Source: Clostridia bacterium (GTDB lineage Bacteria; Bacillota_A; Clostridia; Christensenellales; Aristaeellaceae). Taken from it: a DNA stretch of 10,096 nt. The stretch lies in the NCBI GenBank assembly GCA_017938645.1, contig JAGBBE010000186.1, positions 1 through 10,096 of the forward strand. Direction: 5' to 3'. The notes under the pieces were generated by a model. That model had not been told where the DNA came from. It made no database searches and saw nothing but the letters and a program-made list of their open reading frames with translations. The position numbers and the translations under genes were made by a program. Below are positions 1 to 5,566 of this stretch, piece by piece (position 1 is the stretch's first letter; the number at the start of each line of letters is the position of its first letter).

Positions 1-2
1 AA

Positions 3-125
3 CCAACTGCCGATTATCCGCTGAAAAACAATAAAACCACCTACTACATCTGCCGTGGACATAGCTGTCTGCCGCCCGTGAACGAGCTGTCCTTGAATGA
101 GCTTATAGACAAGGGGGAATGCTGA
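3..125 (+). CDS. C-terminal end of a YyaL/SPATA20-like thioredoxin-domain protein (5' partial)
   Basis: This reading frame enters from outside the window and runs 40 codons to a TGA at 123-125. The tail contains TTYYICRGHSCLPPV followed by a short Leu/Glu-rich end. A pattern of Tyr-x-Cys, about five residues, Cys, x-x-Pro-Val resembles the extreme C-terminus of DUF255 proteins (YyaL in Bacillus, SPATA20 in animals). Those have an N-terminal thioredoxin fold followed by an alpha/alpha barrel and are usually above 600 residues, so nearly the whole protein would lie upstream. I see only this tail, so the family call rests on one short motif and should be treated as likely rather than certain. 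The next gene starts 16 bases downstream, which suggests co-transcription. Confidence 0.55.
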   Translation, partial: PTADYPLKNNKTTYYICRGHSCLPPVNELSLNELIDKGEC

Positions 126-141
126 AGCAGAGGTGATTGAT

Positions 142-402
142 ATGGCCAAGCAAGGTATGGCACGACCAGAGCGCACGCACACCCAACCCAAAAACGAGAT
201 GCATCCTGTTCCCGAAATTCAGGGCAAAGCCAAGAACGGTAAGAAAGACGCTAATCCCATCATCAGTGGAAGATTTGGCCCCGACCAGAAGGTTTTCCAT
301 ACGGAACGGCCCATTTCCAAGGCCTACAAGGAACTGGACAACGATCTGGCCCGGGACAATATGGAAAACGATCTGCCAGATGCTGATTTGCAGGATCTCT
401 GA
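142..402 (+). CDS. Small uncharacterised hydrophilic protein, 86 aa
   Basis: I do not recognise this family. The protein starts MAKQGMARPER and ends with an acidic tail, NDLPDADLQDL. The N-terminal half is basic and proline-rich (PVPEIQGKAKNGKK) and the C-terminal half is acidic. It has no cysteine, no membrane segment and no signal peptide, so it is probably a largely disordered cytoplasmic protein. A GTG at 133 is in frame, but it lies inside the Shine-Dalgarno stretch AGAGGTG (129-135). ATG 142, six bases downstream of AGGTG, is the better start. The gene follows the YyaL-like tail by 16 bases and probably shares its transcript. An internal block of the type IxGxxGPxQKVFH, then DNDLxxDNxENDLPDxDLQDL, looks constrained rather than random, which supports a real gene. 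Confidence 0.6.
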   Translation: MAKQGMARPERTHTQPKNEMHPVPEIQGKAKNGKKDANPIISGRFGPDQKVFHTERPISKAYKELDNDLARDNMENDLPDADLQDL

Positions 403-409
403 TACGAAT

Positions 410-447
410 AGCCTGACCCGAAAACGCGTTGAATCAGGCTTTGACTA
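410..447 (+). terminator. Weak candidate terminator after the small gene
   Basis: AGCCTGA (410-416) is perfectly complementary to TCAGGCT (434-440), with a 17-base loop. The following bases, TTGACTATTT, are T-rich but interrupted. The position eight bases after the stop codon fits a terminator. The long loop and poor U-tract make it weak, so readthrough is likely if it works at all. Confidence 0.35.
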
Positions 448-481
448 TTTGTGTGCGGAGCAGGAAACCATTTAAGATCTT

Positions 482-546
482 TGCAACCACCTTGGAAAAA
501 TGCAACCGATTATGCTATAATGCAACCATCGGAGTTGCTGGTTGCA
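482..546. promoter_or_regulatory. TGCAACC repeat cluster, candidate operator array
   Basis: TGCAACC occurs as direct repeats at 482-488, 501-507 and 521-527, spaced 19 and 20 bases apart, close to two helical turns. An inverted copy sits at 540-546. The third copy and the inverted copy form a perfect 8-base inverted repeat, TGCAACCA-N10-TGGTTGCA (521-528 and 539-546). The copies lie just upstream of the -35, inside the promoter spacer, and across the last base of the -10 into the start-site region. This is the geometry expected for repressor binding. I cannot match the motif to a named regulator. Confidence 0.55.
492..521 (+). promoter_or_regulatory. Extended -10 promoter upstream of the leader
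   Basis: The -10 is a perfect TATAAT (516-521) preceded by TG at 513-514, giving an extended -10 of TGCTATAAT. A -35 candidate TTGGAA (492-497) lies 18 bases upstream. The expected start of transcription is about A528. This is the best promoter between the small gene and the thioredoxin-reductase fusion and probably serves the leader RNA and, by readthrough, the fusion gene. Confidence 0.7.
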
Positions 547-620
547 TTGGAACAGAGTTCGTATCAATATTGATCACTGTTTCCAGACAAAACACCTGTG
601 ATAATCGCAGGTGTTTTTCT
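528..620 (+). ncRNA. Terminated leader RNA: attenuator or small RNA
   Basis: Transcription from about 528 would give an RNA of roughly 90 bases. Its first hairpin pairs TGGAACAG (548-555) with CTGTTTCCA (577-585) with one bulged T. The apical part holds a perfect 12-base palindrome, ATCAATATTGAT (563-574). It ends in the intrinsic terminator at 589-620. A promoter followed by a structured leader and terminator about 120 bases before a coding gene suits either a transcription attenuator or a free-standing small RNA. It does not match T-box or riboswitch motifs that I can recognise by eye. The existence of the RNA is inferred, not shown. Confidence 0.4.
589..620 (+). terminator. Intrinsic terminator in the leader upstream of the Trx-TrxR fusion gene
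   Basis: AAAACACCTGTG (589-600) pairs with CGCAGGTGTTTT (606-617), a 12-base-pair stem with one G-U pair and a 5-base loop. The run TTTTT at 614-618 follows directly, partly within the stem. It ends 120 bases before the next start codon and well after the preceding gene, so it terminates the leader rather than a coding gene. Confidence 0.75.
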
Positions 621-680
621 TATATCTATCAAAAACCTGTTTATCTGCGCTTTTTTTCGGGTATCTTATCACCAGGATGA

Positions 681-709
681 TTGCCGATGATCAATCTATC
701 CAATGATAT
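681..709 (+). promoter_or_regulatory. Weak possible promoter close to the Trx-TrxR fusion
   Basis: TTGCCG (681-686) is followed 17 bases later by TGATAT (704-709), with overlapping AT-rich alternatives up to 712. The hexamers match consensus poorly. If real, it would let the fusion gene be transcribed independently of the terminated leader. The strong promoter at 492-521 is a better candidate. Confidence 0.2.
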
Positions 710-740
710 ATGTTTTGGATGCACGAAAGGAGCGGGGACG

Positions 741-2006
741 ATGGGAGCCGCGAATATCAATATTGAGAAGCTGCATGAGTTGATTGAAACAAAACAGGCC
801 GTTCTGGTGGAGTACTGGGCGCCGTGGTGCACCTACTGCCGCAGGATCGGTCCGGCTTTTGACCAGATTGCTGAGGAGTATGCGGACAGGCTGACGGTGG
901 TCAAGGTAAACATGGATGACGATGAACATCTGTGGGAAACGGAGCAGGTAGAGTTGATTCCGACGCTCCGGCTTTATCGCAACGGAGAAAACCTTGGTTC
1001 AATCGTTGCTCCAGAGTCAAAAGCAGTTATTGAAACCTTTATCAATGGCAATGTGCCTGAACCGAAGACACAGGAAAGCAAGCATGTATACGATATGCTT
1101 ATTATCGGCGGAGGCCCCGGCGGATACACCGCAGCGTTGTATGCCGCCAGAGCCGGTCTGAATGTGCTGGTGCTGGAAAGGCTTTCGGCCGGCGGACAGA
1201 TGGCTCAGACGCATCAGATTGACAATTACCCCGGCTTTGCTGAAGGCGTTGAGGGCTTTGAACTGGCGCAGCAGATGCTCAGACAGGCTGAACGTTTTGG
1301 CGCTGCAACGCGCAGTGCAGAAGTCCTTCGGGTTGATTTGAATGCCAGTCCCAAAGTTGTTGAAACCAGCGAGGGTACTTTTCTTGGAAAGACGGTTGTG
1401 ATCGCAACAGGCGCAAATCCCAGAAAACTCGGTGTGGAGCATGAGGAGGAACTGCTTGGACGCGGCGTTGCCTACTGTGCGGCCTGCGACGGCATGTTCT
1501 ATAAAGGAAAGACGGTTGCAGTCATCGGTGGGGGAAACACCGCTGCGGAGGACGCGCTGCTATTAAGCCGAATCGCTCAAAAGGTGATCGTGGTTCACCG
1601 CAGAGATACGCTTCGCGCAACAAAAGTCTATCATGATCCGCTGATGAAATCCGAAAATGTCGAGTGCCGCTGGAACAGCGTTGTCGCGGAGCTTCTGCAT
1701 GATGAAAAGGTAACGGGAATCCGTATCCGCGATGTGCATTCAGGAGAAGAAAGTGTCGTTGACTGCGACGGCGTATTCGTCAGCATTGGCCGTGAGCCTG
1801 CGTCCGGGCTTTTTGCAGATCAGCTCTCGCTGGATGGAAGCGGATATATCTGCGCCGGCGAAACCACGGAAACCAGCATTCCGGGCGTATTCGCGGTGGG
1901 GGATGTGAGAACCAAGCGCGTGCGTCAGGTGGTAACGGCGGTCGCAGATGGCGCTGTTGCCGTTCATATGGCTGAAGAGTATCTGGCATCAAAAATGGAA
2001 AGATAA
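741..2006 (+). CDS. Thioredoxin-thioredoxin reductase fusion protein, 421 aa
   Basis: The protein should transfer electrons from NADPH through FAD and a redox disulfide to a thioredoxin domain carried on the same chain, in the cytoplasm. Residues 1-105 are a thioredoxin fold with WAPWCTYC, active-site cysteines 30 and 33, and the cis-proline loop IPT near residue 74. The centre of the motif is Thr-Tyr instead of the usual Gly-Pro. After a linker (about 104-116), residues 117-421 form a low-molecular-weight thioredoxin reductase: FAD loop GGGPGG (123-128), redox CAACD (Cys246 and Cys249), NADPH loop GGGNTAAE (263-270), HRRD (286-289) for the NADPH phosphate, and the FAD motif FAVGDV (384-389) followed by RQVVTA. 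Start ATG 741 has AAAGGAG (726-732) eight bases upstream; an upstream in-frame TTG at 681 has no such site. Order is thioredoxin first, the reverse of the Mycobacterium leprae fusion. Each domain is near full length. Confidence 0.93.
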   Translation: MGAANINIEKLHELIETKQAVLVEYWAPWCTYCRRIGPAFDQIAEEYADRLTVVKVNMDDDEHLWETEQVELIPTLRLYRNGENLGSIVAPESKAVIETFINGNVPEPKTQESKHVYDMLIIGGGPGGYTAALYAARAGLNVLVLERLSAGGQMAQTHQIDNYPGFAEGVEGFELAQQMLRQAERFGAATRSAEVLRVDLNASPKVVETSEGTFLGKTVVIATGANPRKLGVEHEEELLGRGVAYCAACDGMFYKGKTVAVIGGGNTAAEDALLLSRIAQKVIVVHRRDTLRATKVYHDPLMKSENVECRWNSVVAELLHDEKVTGIRIRDVHSGEESVVDCDGVFVSIGREPASGLFADQLSLDGSGYICAGETTETSIPGVFAVGDVRTKRVRQVVTAVADGAVAVHMAEEYLASKMER

Positions 2007-2017
2007 GCTTTCTGAGG

Positions 2018-2048
2018 ACTCCGGCTTCGCTGAGAAGCCGGAGTTTTT
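2018..2048 (+). terminator. Intrinsic terminator after the Trx-TrxR fusion
   Basis: ACTCCGGCTTC (2018-2028) pairs perfectly with GAAGCCGGAGT (2034-2044) around a 5-base loop, and TTTT follows at 2045-2048. It begins 12 bases after the stop codon and closes the fusion gene as its own transcription unit. Confidence 0.9.
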
Positions 2049-2064
2049 GTCTGAAACAGCTTCC

Positions 2065-2093
2065 TTGCACTGGAGAACATTCGATGATACAAT
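2065..2093 (+). promoter_or_regulatory. Promoter of the FAD oxidoreductase/UroD-like operon
   Basis: TTGCAC (2065-2070) and TACAAT (2088-2093) are 17 bases apart, and TG at 2085-2086 makes an extended -10. The start site would be near 2100, leaving a leader of only about 16 bases that contains the ribosome binding site. The position directly after a terminator supports the call. Confidence 0.7.
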
Positions 2094-2115
2094 GTTACCC
2101 AAGGGAGGGAGCGTT

Positions 2116-3318
2116 ATGATCATTCAGGAACAGCTCCATACACAGGTGACGGCCAACTGTGATGTGCTTGTCTGCGGCGGTGGTTTCGGCGGCATTTCTG
2201 CAGCGCTTGCAGCGGCCAGACAGGGCAAAAAGGTCATTCTGCTGGAAAAACAATATATGCTCGGTGGACTGGGCACGGCTGGAATCGTGACCATCTATCT
2301 GCCGCTGTGCGATGGGTGTGGCAGGCAGGTCTCCTTTGGCATTGCCGAGGAGCTTCTCAAACTGTCCATTTCAATGGGCGCAGAGGATCGCTATCCGGAG
2401 AACTGGCTGGATTTTTCTGATCCCGCAAGGCGCACGGAAAAGGAGAAGCGCTTTGAAGTGCAGTACAATCCGCAGTTGTTTGCCATCCTTGCAGAACAGC
2501 TTCTGTTGAAGAACGGCGTTGAGATTCTCTATGGCACCTATGCTGTGTCGGTAAGCAAAACGGGCGACCGGATTGATGCTGTGATTGTGGAAAACAAGTC
2601 GGGTCGTCAGGCCATTGAGGTCGGAAGCGTGGTGGATGCTACCGGTGACGGCGATATCGCATGGTTTTCAGATGCGCCAACGGATACGTTCAAACAGGGC
2701 AATATTCTCGCAGCATGGTACTATTCGCTGGGAGAGAAGGGCTACCAGCTCAATATAGTGGGATGCGCCGATGTTCCGGATGATCAGAAGACGGAAGAGA
2801 ATAAGGTGGAACTGCTGGTGAACAGGCGCTTTGCCGGACTGGAAGGCAAGGAAATTTCTGATATGATGTGCCTGTCCCATGCATCCACCATGAACCATGT
2901 GCTCAGATGTCGCAAGGAGGATTCTTCGCTGGTGCCGGTCACCATTGCCACCATGCCGCAGCTGCGCATGACTCGCAGGATCTGCGGCGAATACACCCTG
3001 CATGACACAGAGATGCACAAGTATTTTGACGATTCCATCGGTATGGTTTCCGACTGGCGCAAGCGCGGTCCGGTTTATGAGGTGCCGTTTGGCACGCTGT
3101 ATTCGCACAAAGTCCGCAATCTGATCATGGCGGGAAGATGTACTTCTGTGACCGACAGCATGTGGGACATCATGCGTGTGATTCCCTGCTGCGCTGTTAC
3201 AGGCGAAGCAGCCGGAACCGCAGCGGCGATGACCACGGATTTTCCGTCGCTGGATGTATCGAAGCTTCAGGCCGTGCTCAAGGCAAACGGCGTTGTGCTG
3301 CATGAAAAGGATCTGTAA
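2116..3318 (+). CDS. FAD-dependent oxidoreductase, PF12831-like, 400 aa
   Basis: This is a flavoprotein of unknown substrate, probably cytoplasmic because no signal peptide or membrane segment is visible. The N-terminal dinucleotide fold has CGGGFGG (20-26) and an acidic end to the second strand at Glu44 (LLEK). A glycine-rich GGLGTAG (50-56) follows, as in the FAD_oxidored family. Other family-like marks are LPLCDGCGRQVSFGIAEELL (62-81), VDATGDGD (173-180) and a C-terminal FAD-contact segment with AGRCTSVTDSMWD (339-351) and TGEAAGTAAAM (362-372). Cys65 and Cys68 form a CxxC near the flavin domain; whether it is functional is unknown. Start ATG 2116 is supported by GGGAGGGA (2103-2110) and the promoter just upstream, so in-frame starts further upstream are rejected. 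The UroD-like gene follows after 20 bases, implying one transcript and a shared pathway. Confidence 0.85.
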   Translation: MIIQEQLHTQVTANCDVLVCGGGFGGISAALAAARQGKKVILLEKQYMLGGLGTAGIVTIYLPLCDGCGRQVSFGIAEELLKLSISMGAEDRYPENWLDFSDPARRTEKEKRFEVQYNPQLFAILAEQLLLKNGVEILYGTYAVSVSKTGDRIDAVIVENKSGRQAIEVGSVVDATGDGDIAWFSDAPTDTFKQGNILAAWYYSLGEKGYQLNIVGCADVPDDQKTEENKVELLVNRRFAGLEGKEISDMMCLSHASTMNHVLRCRKEDSSLVPVTIATMPQLRMTRRICGEYTLHDTEMHKYFDDSIGMVSDWRKRGPVYEVPFGTLYSHKVRNLIMAGRCTSVTDSMWDIMRVIPCCAVTGEAAGTAAAMTTDFPSLDVSKLQAVLKANGVVLHEKDL

Positions 3319-3338
3319 GTGACAGACGGAGTGATCTC

Positions 3339-4397
3339 ATGAATTCATACGAACGGATCAAGCGGATGTACGAGCATCGTGAGGCGGACCGCATTCCGAT
3401 TCTCGACAGTCCGTGGCAGGGAACGCTTCGCCGCTGGCGTGCAGAAGGAATGCCTTCGAACGTAGCGTGGGAGGATTATTTCGGAACGGACAAGATCGCA
3501 GAGTTTCAGGTGGACATCACGCCTCGTTATGAGCGGAAGATCCTTGAAGAAAACGACCGCTGGTACATTGAAACGTCCGAATGGGGCGTTACCATGAAGC
3601 ATTTCAAGGAAGAGGATGCCACGCCTGAATTTCTGGACTACAAAGTCATCGACGAAGAAAGCTGGGCCGACGCAAAAGCCCGTATGACGCTGCAGGATGA
3701 CCGTATTCCGTGGGATACGCTCAAAAGGGAATATCCCCGCTGGCGCGCTGAAGGACGCTGGATTCGTGCGATCTTCTGGTTTGGATTTGACGTAACCCAT
3801 TCGTGGATGATGGGTACGGAAAACCTGCTGATCGCCATGATGGACGAGCCGGAACTGGTGGAGGACATGTTTGCGACCTATCTGCAAAGCAACATCGCCC
3901 TGTATAACCGTGTCTGGGACGCCGGATATCATTTCGACGAGATGTTCTGGTACGACGACATGGGGTACAAGGGTACGACGTTCTTTTCACCTGCTCTGTA
4001 CCGAAGCATGCTCAAGCCGTATCATACCGAAGCGGTGCGGTGGGCGCATGATCACGGCATCGTGGCTCAGCTTCACTCCTGCGGAGACGTGCGCACGCTG
4101 ATTGACGACATCCTTGAAACCGGTGTGGACGCGCTCAATCCCATCGAGGTGAAGGCGGGTATGGATCCTCTGGCGCTCAAACACAAATACGGCGACCGTC
4201 TGCTTCTGCGAGGCGGAATCAATGCCGTCAACTGGCCTGATGCAGACGCCATTCTGGCTGAGATCGGTAAGAAGGTTCCCATCCTCAAGGAAAATGGCGG
4301 ATTCATCTTTTCCTCGGATCACTCCATTCCCAACAGCGTATCGCTTGAAAATATGAAACGCATTATTGAGGCGGTCAAACGCGAAGGAAAATACTGA
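3339..4397 (+). CDS. Uroporphyrinogen decarboxylase-fold protein, MtaA/methyltransferase-like, 352 aa
   Basis: The protein belongs to the broad UroD superfamily, whose members include haem-pathway decarboxylases and zinc-dependent methyltransferases acting on corrinoid proteins. The sequence favours the methyltransferase-like branch: RRWRAEGMP (31-39) near the N-terminus, LHSCGDV (245-251) matching the His-x-Cys zinc ligands of MtaA-type enzymes, LLRGGIN (289-295), and SSDHSIPNSV (325-334) near the end. Cys248 is the only cysteine in the protein, so the third cysteine zinc ligand of MtaA is missing; Asp327-His328 lie in the corresponding region. A true haem-pathway HemE seems unlikely. No corrinoid protein or reductive activase is in the window. 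GGAG (3328-3331) lies seven bases before ATG 3339. It is the second gene of the operon with the FAD oxidoreductase. The substrate is unknown. Confidence 0.82.
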   Translation: MNSYERIKRMYEHREADRIPILDSPWQGTLRRWRAEGMPSNVAWEDYFGTDKIAEFQVDITPRYERKILEENDRWYIETSEWGVTMKHFKEEDATPEFLDYKVIDEESWADAKARMTLQDDRIPWDTLKREYPRWRAEGRWIRAIFWFGFDVTHSWMMGTENLLIAMMDEPELVEDMFATYLQSNIALYNRVWDAGYHFDEMFWYDDMGYKGTTFFSPALYRSMLKPYHTEAVRWAHDHGIVAQLHSCGDVRTLIDDILETGVDALNPIEVKAGMDPLALKHKYGDRLLLRGGINAVNWPDADAILAEIGKKVPILKENGGFIFSSDHSIPNSVSLENMKRIIEAVKREGKY

Positions 4398-4412
4398 TTT
4401 TTTGCATCAAAA

Positions 4413-4451
4413 AGCCCTGACTTTATGACGGTCAGGGCTGTTTTCATCTTT
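4413..4451 (+). terminator. Intrinsic terminator after the UroD-like gene
   Basis: AGCCCTGAC (4413-4421) pairs perfectly with GTCAGGGCT (4431-4439) around a 9-base loop. GTTTTCATCTTTT follows. It starts 16 bases after the stop codon and separates this operon from the transporter genes. Confidence 0.85.
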
Positions 4452-4495
4452 TATTCTGTTATCACACTACCACAAAACGAAAAAAGCATGGGAAA

Positions 4496-4508
4496 TACAA
4501 TTTTTGTA
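4496..4508. promoter_or_regulatory. Short inverted repeat next to the opp -35
   Basis: TACAA (4496-4500) and TTGTA (4504-4508) form an inverted repeat with a 3-base centre, ending one base before the -35 hexamer. The position suits an operator, but five-base arms in AT-rich DNA are not strong evidence. Confidence 0.25.
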
Positions 4509-4509
4509 G

Positions 4510-4538
4510 TTGACATTATCGGCTGACAGTTTTATTAT
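4510..4538 (+). promoter_or_regulatory. Promoter of the opp operon
   Basis: A perfect -35 TTGACA (4510-4515) and a -10 TATTAT (4533-4538, five of six consensus bases) are separated by exactly 17 bases. The start site should be near 4545, giving a leader of about 80 bases before the first permease gene. It is the strongest promoter by consensus in the window. Confidence 0.85.
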
Positions 4539-4626
4539 TTTTAGGTATTTCTTTTATATCATTAGATTGAGTGCGCATTTGCTGCACAGGATGCTTAACA
4601 GCAGCTATCCAGAAGGGAAGGTATCC

Positions 4627-5553
4627 ATGAACGCAAAATTCCTGGTGTATACGCTCAAGAGACTGGGTATGGCGGTTCTCACCATTTTTCTGGTTGTCGC
4701 CATCACGTTCTTTGTAATGCACGCGATTCCCGCAAGCCCTTTCAGCTCTGAAAAGGCCCGCTCCGACGAAACCATCGCCGCGCTGGAGGCCAAGTACGGC
4801 TTTGACAAGCCTGTGCCCGTCCAGTTCATCAACTATCTGAAGAACATTCTCAGAGGCGACTTCGGCCTGTCCACCAAGTGGGTCGGCTCCACGGTCAGCG
4901 AGCTGATTGTGGGCGGTTTGAGCTATTCGGTTCAGCTGGGTCTGGGCGCTGCGAGCGTTGCTATTGTTCTGGGCGTTCTTCTGGGCGCGATTGCTGCGCT
5001 CAACCGAGGGAAGATTCTGGATAAGATCATTCAGGTCGTTACGACCGCGCTGGTCAGTATGCCCAACTTCGTTATCGCCACGCTGCTTCTGATTATCTTT
5101 GCACTTAATCTGAAGTGGGCGCCCACGATGGCTACGCAGGAGGGCGGCATGGTTCTGCCTTCTCTGTCTCTGGCGCTGTATCCGATGTCCTACATCACCC
5201 GTCTGGAGCGTTCCGCCATGCTGGACGTGCTGGGTCAGGACTACATCCGCACAGCTCGTGCAAAGGGTCTTGCCAACAAGAAGGTCATCTTCAAGCATGC
5301 CCTCAAGAATGCTTTGGGCCCGGTTATCACTTATGCCGGCCCCATGATGGCGTACATCCTCACCGGCTCCATGGTTGTTGAGAACATCTTCTCCGTGCCG
5401 GGTCTGGGCCGTCTGTTCGTCAACAGCATGCTGCGTACCGACTACATGATGATCATGGGCGTTACCATCGTGCTGGCCGTAGCCATCATCGTGATGAACT
5501 TCCTTGCCGACGTTCTCTATAAGGTGATGGATCCCCGTATCAACCTGTCCTGA
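4627..5553 (+). CDS. oppB: Oligopeptide/dipeptide ABC transporter permease, OppB/DppB type, 308 aa
   Basis: This is one of two membrane subunits forming the peptide channel in the cytoplasmic membrane. It has the OppB layout: a first membrane helix at about 10-32, then an extracytoplasmic segment with the family-like KYGFDKPVPVQFINYL (56-71) and GDFGLS (77-82), then a helix bundle from about 98 to 298. The cytoplasmic EAA loop (about 205-235: DYIRTARAKG, then HALKNALGPV), which docks on the ATPases, is intact. The terminal VMDPRINLS is typical. ATG 4627 has AGAAGGGAAGG (4611-4621) five bases upstream; in-frame starts further upstream would fall inside the promoter. Specificity for oligo- or dipeptides, or nickel, cannot be read from the permease alone. 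First gene of the operon. Confidence 0.92.
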   Translation: MNAKFLVYTLKRLGMAVLTIFLVVAITFFVMHAIPASPFSSEKARSDETIAALEAKYGFDKPVPVQFINYLKNILRGDFGLSTKWVGSTVSELIVGGLSYSVQLGLGAASVAIVLGVLLGAIAALNRGKILDKIIQVVTTALVSMPNFVIATLLLIIFALNLKWAPTMATQEGGMVLPSLSLALYPMSYITRLERSAMLDVLGQDYIRTARAKGLANKKVIFKHALKNALGPVITYAGPMMAYILTGSMVVENIFSVPGLGRLFVNSMLRTDYMMIMGVTIVLAVAIIVMNFLADVLYKVMDPRINLS

Positions 5554-5566
5554 TGAGGTGAGACTG

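Larger units (their letters stand above)
403..740 (+). other. 338-base regulatory intergenic region
   Basis: No convincing protein gene fills this stretch. In order it holds a weak inverted repeat just after the small gene (410-440), a strong extended -10 promoter (492-521) overlapped by TGCAACC repeats (482-546), and a predicted transcribed leader with a bulged hairpin (548-585) and an intrinsic terminator (589-620). A T-rich segment follows (651-657), then a weak alternative promoter (681-709), then the ribosome binding site of the thioredoxin-reductase fusion. Short open frames across it lack ribosome binding sites and recognisable composition, except for one 19-codon candidate leader peptide discussed in the findings. 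Confidence 0.6.

Noticed and set aside
482..546. TGCAACC repeats as a CRISPR array or plasmid iteron set
   Set aside because: Units are only seven bases, there are too few copies, and they coincide with promoter elements; no cas or replication gene is nearby.
589..657. Imperfect duplication of the terminator region (AAAACACCTGTG... and AAAAACCTGTTT... before a T-run at 651-657)
   Set aside because: The second segment lacks a stable stem of its own, so I do not call a tandem terminator. The similarity is short and AT-rich.
429..680. 83-codon + strand open frame across the regulatory region
   Set aside because: It reads through the promoter, operator repeats and terminator, has no ribosome binding site, and encodes a sequence of random character.
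681..740. 20-residue N-terminal extension of the Trx-TrxR fusion from TTG 681
   Set aside because: No ribosome binding site before 681, whereas ATG 741 has AAAGGAG at ideal spacing and begins directly at the thioredoxin fold.
1948..2115. Upstream starts for the FAD oxidoreductase giving an extra 56 residues
   Set aside because: The extension would overlap the fusion gene and read through its terminator and the promoter at 2065-2093. ATG 2116 has a strong ribosome binding site.
3339..4397. Haem-pathway uroporphyrinogen decarboxylase (HemE)
   Set aside because: The His-x-Cys motif, the RRWRAEGMP start region and the lack of neighbouring haem genes fit the methyltransferase-like branch of the superfamily better.
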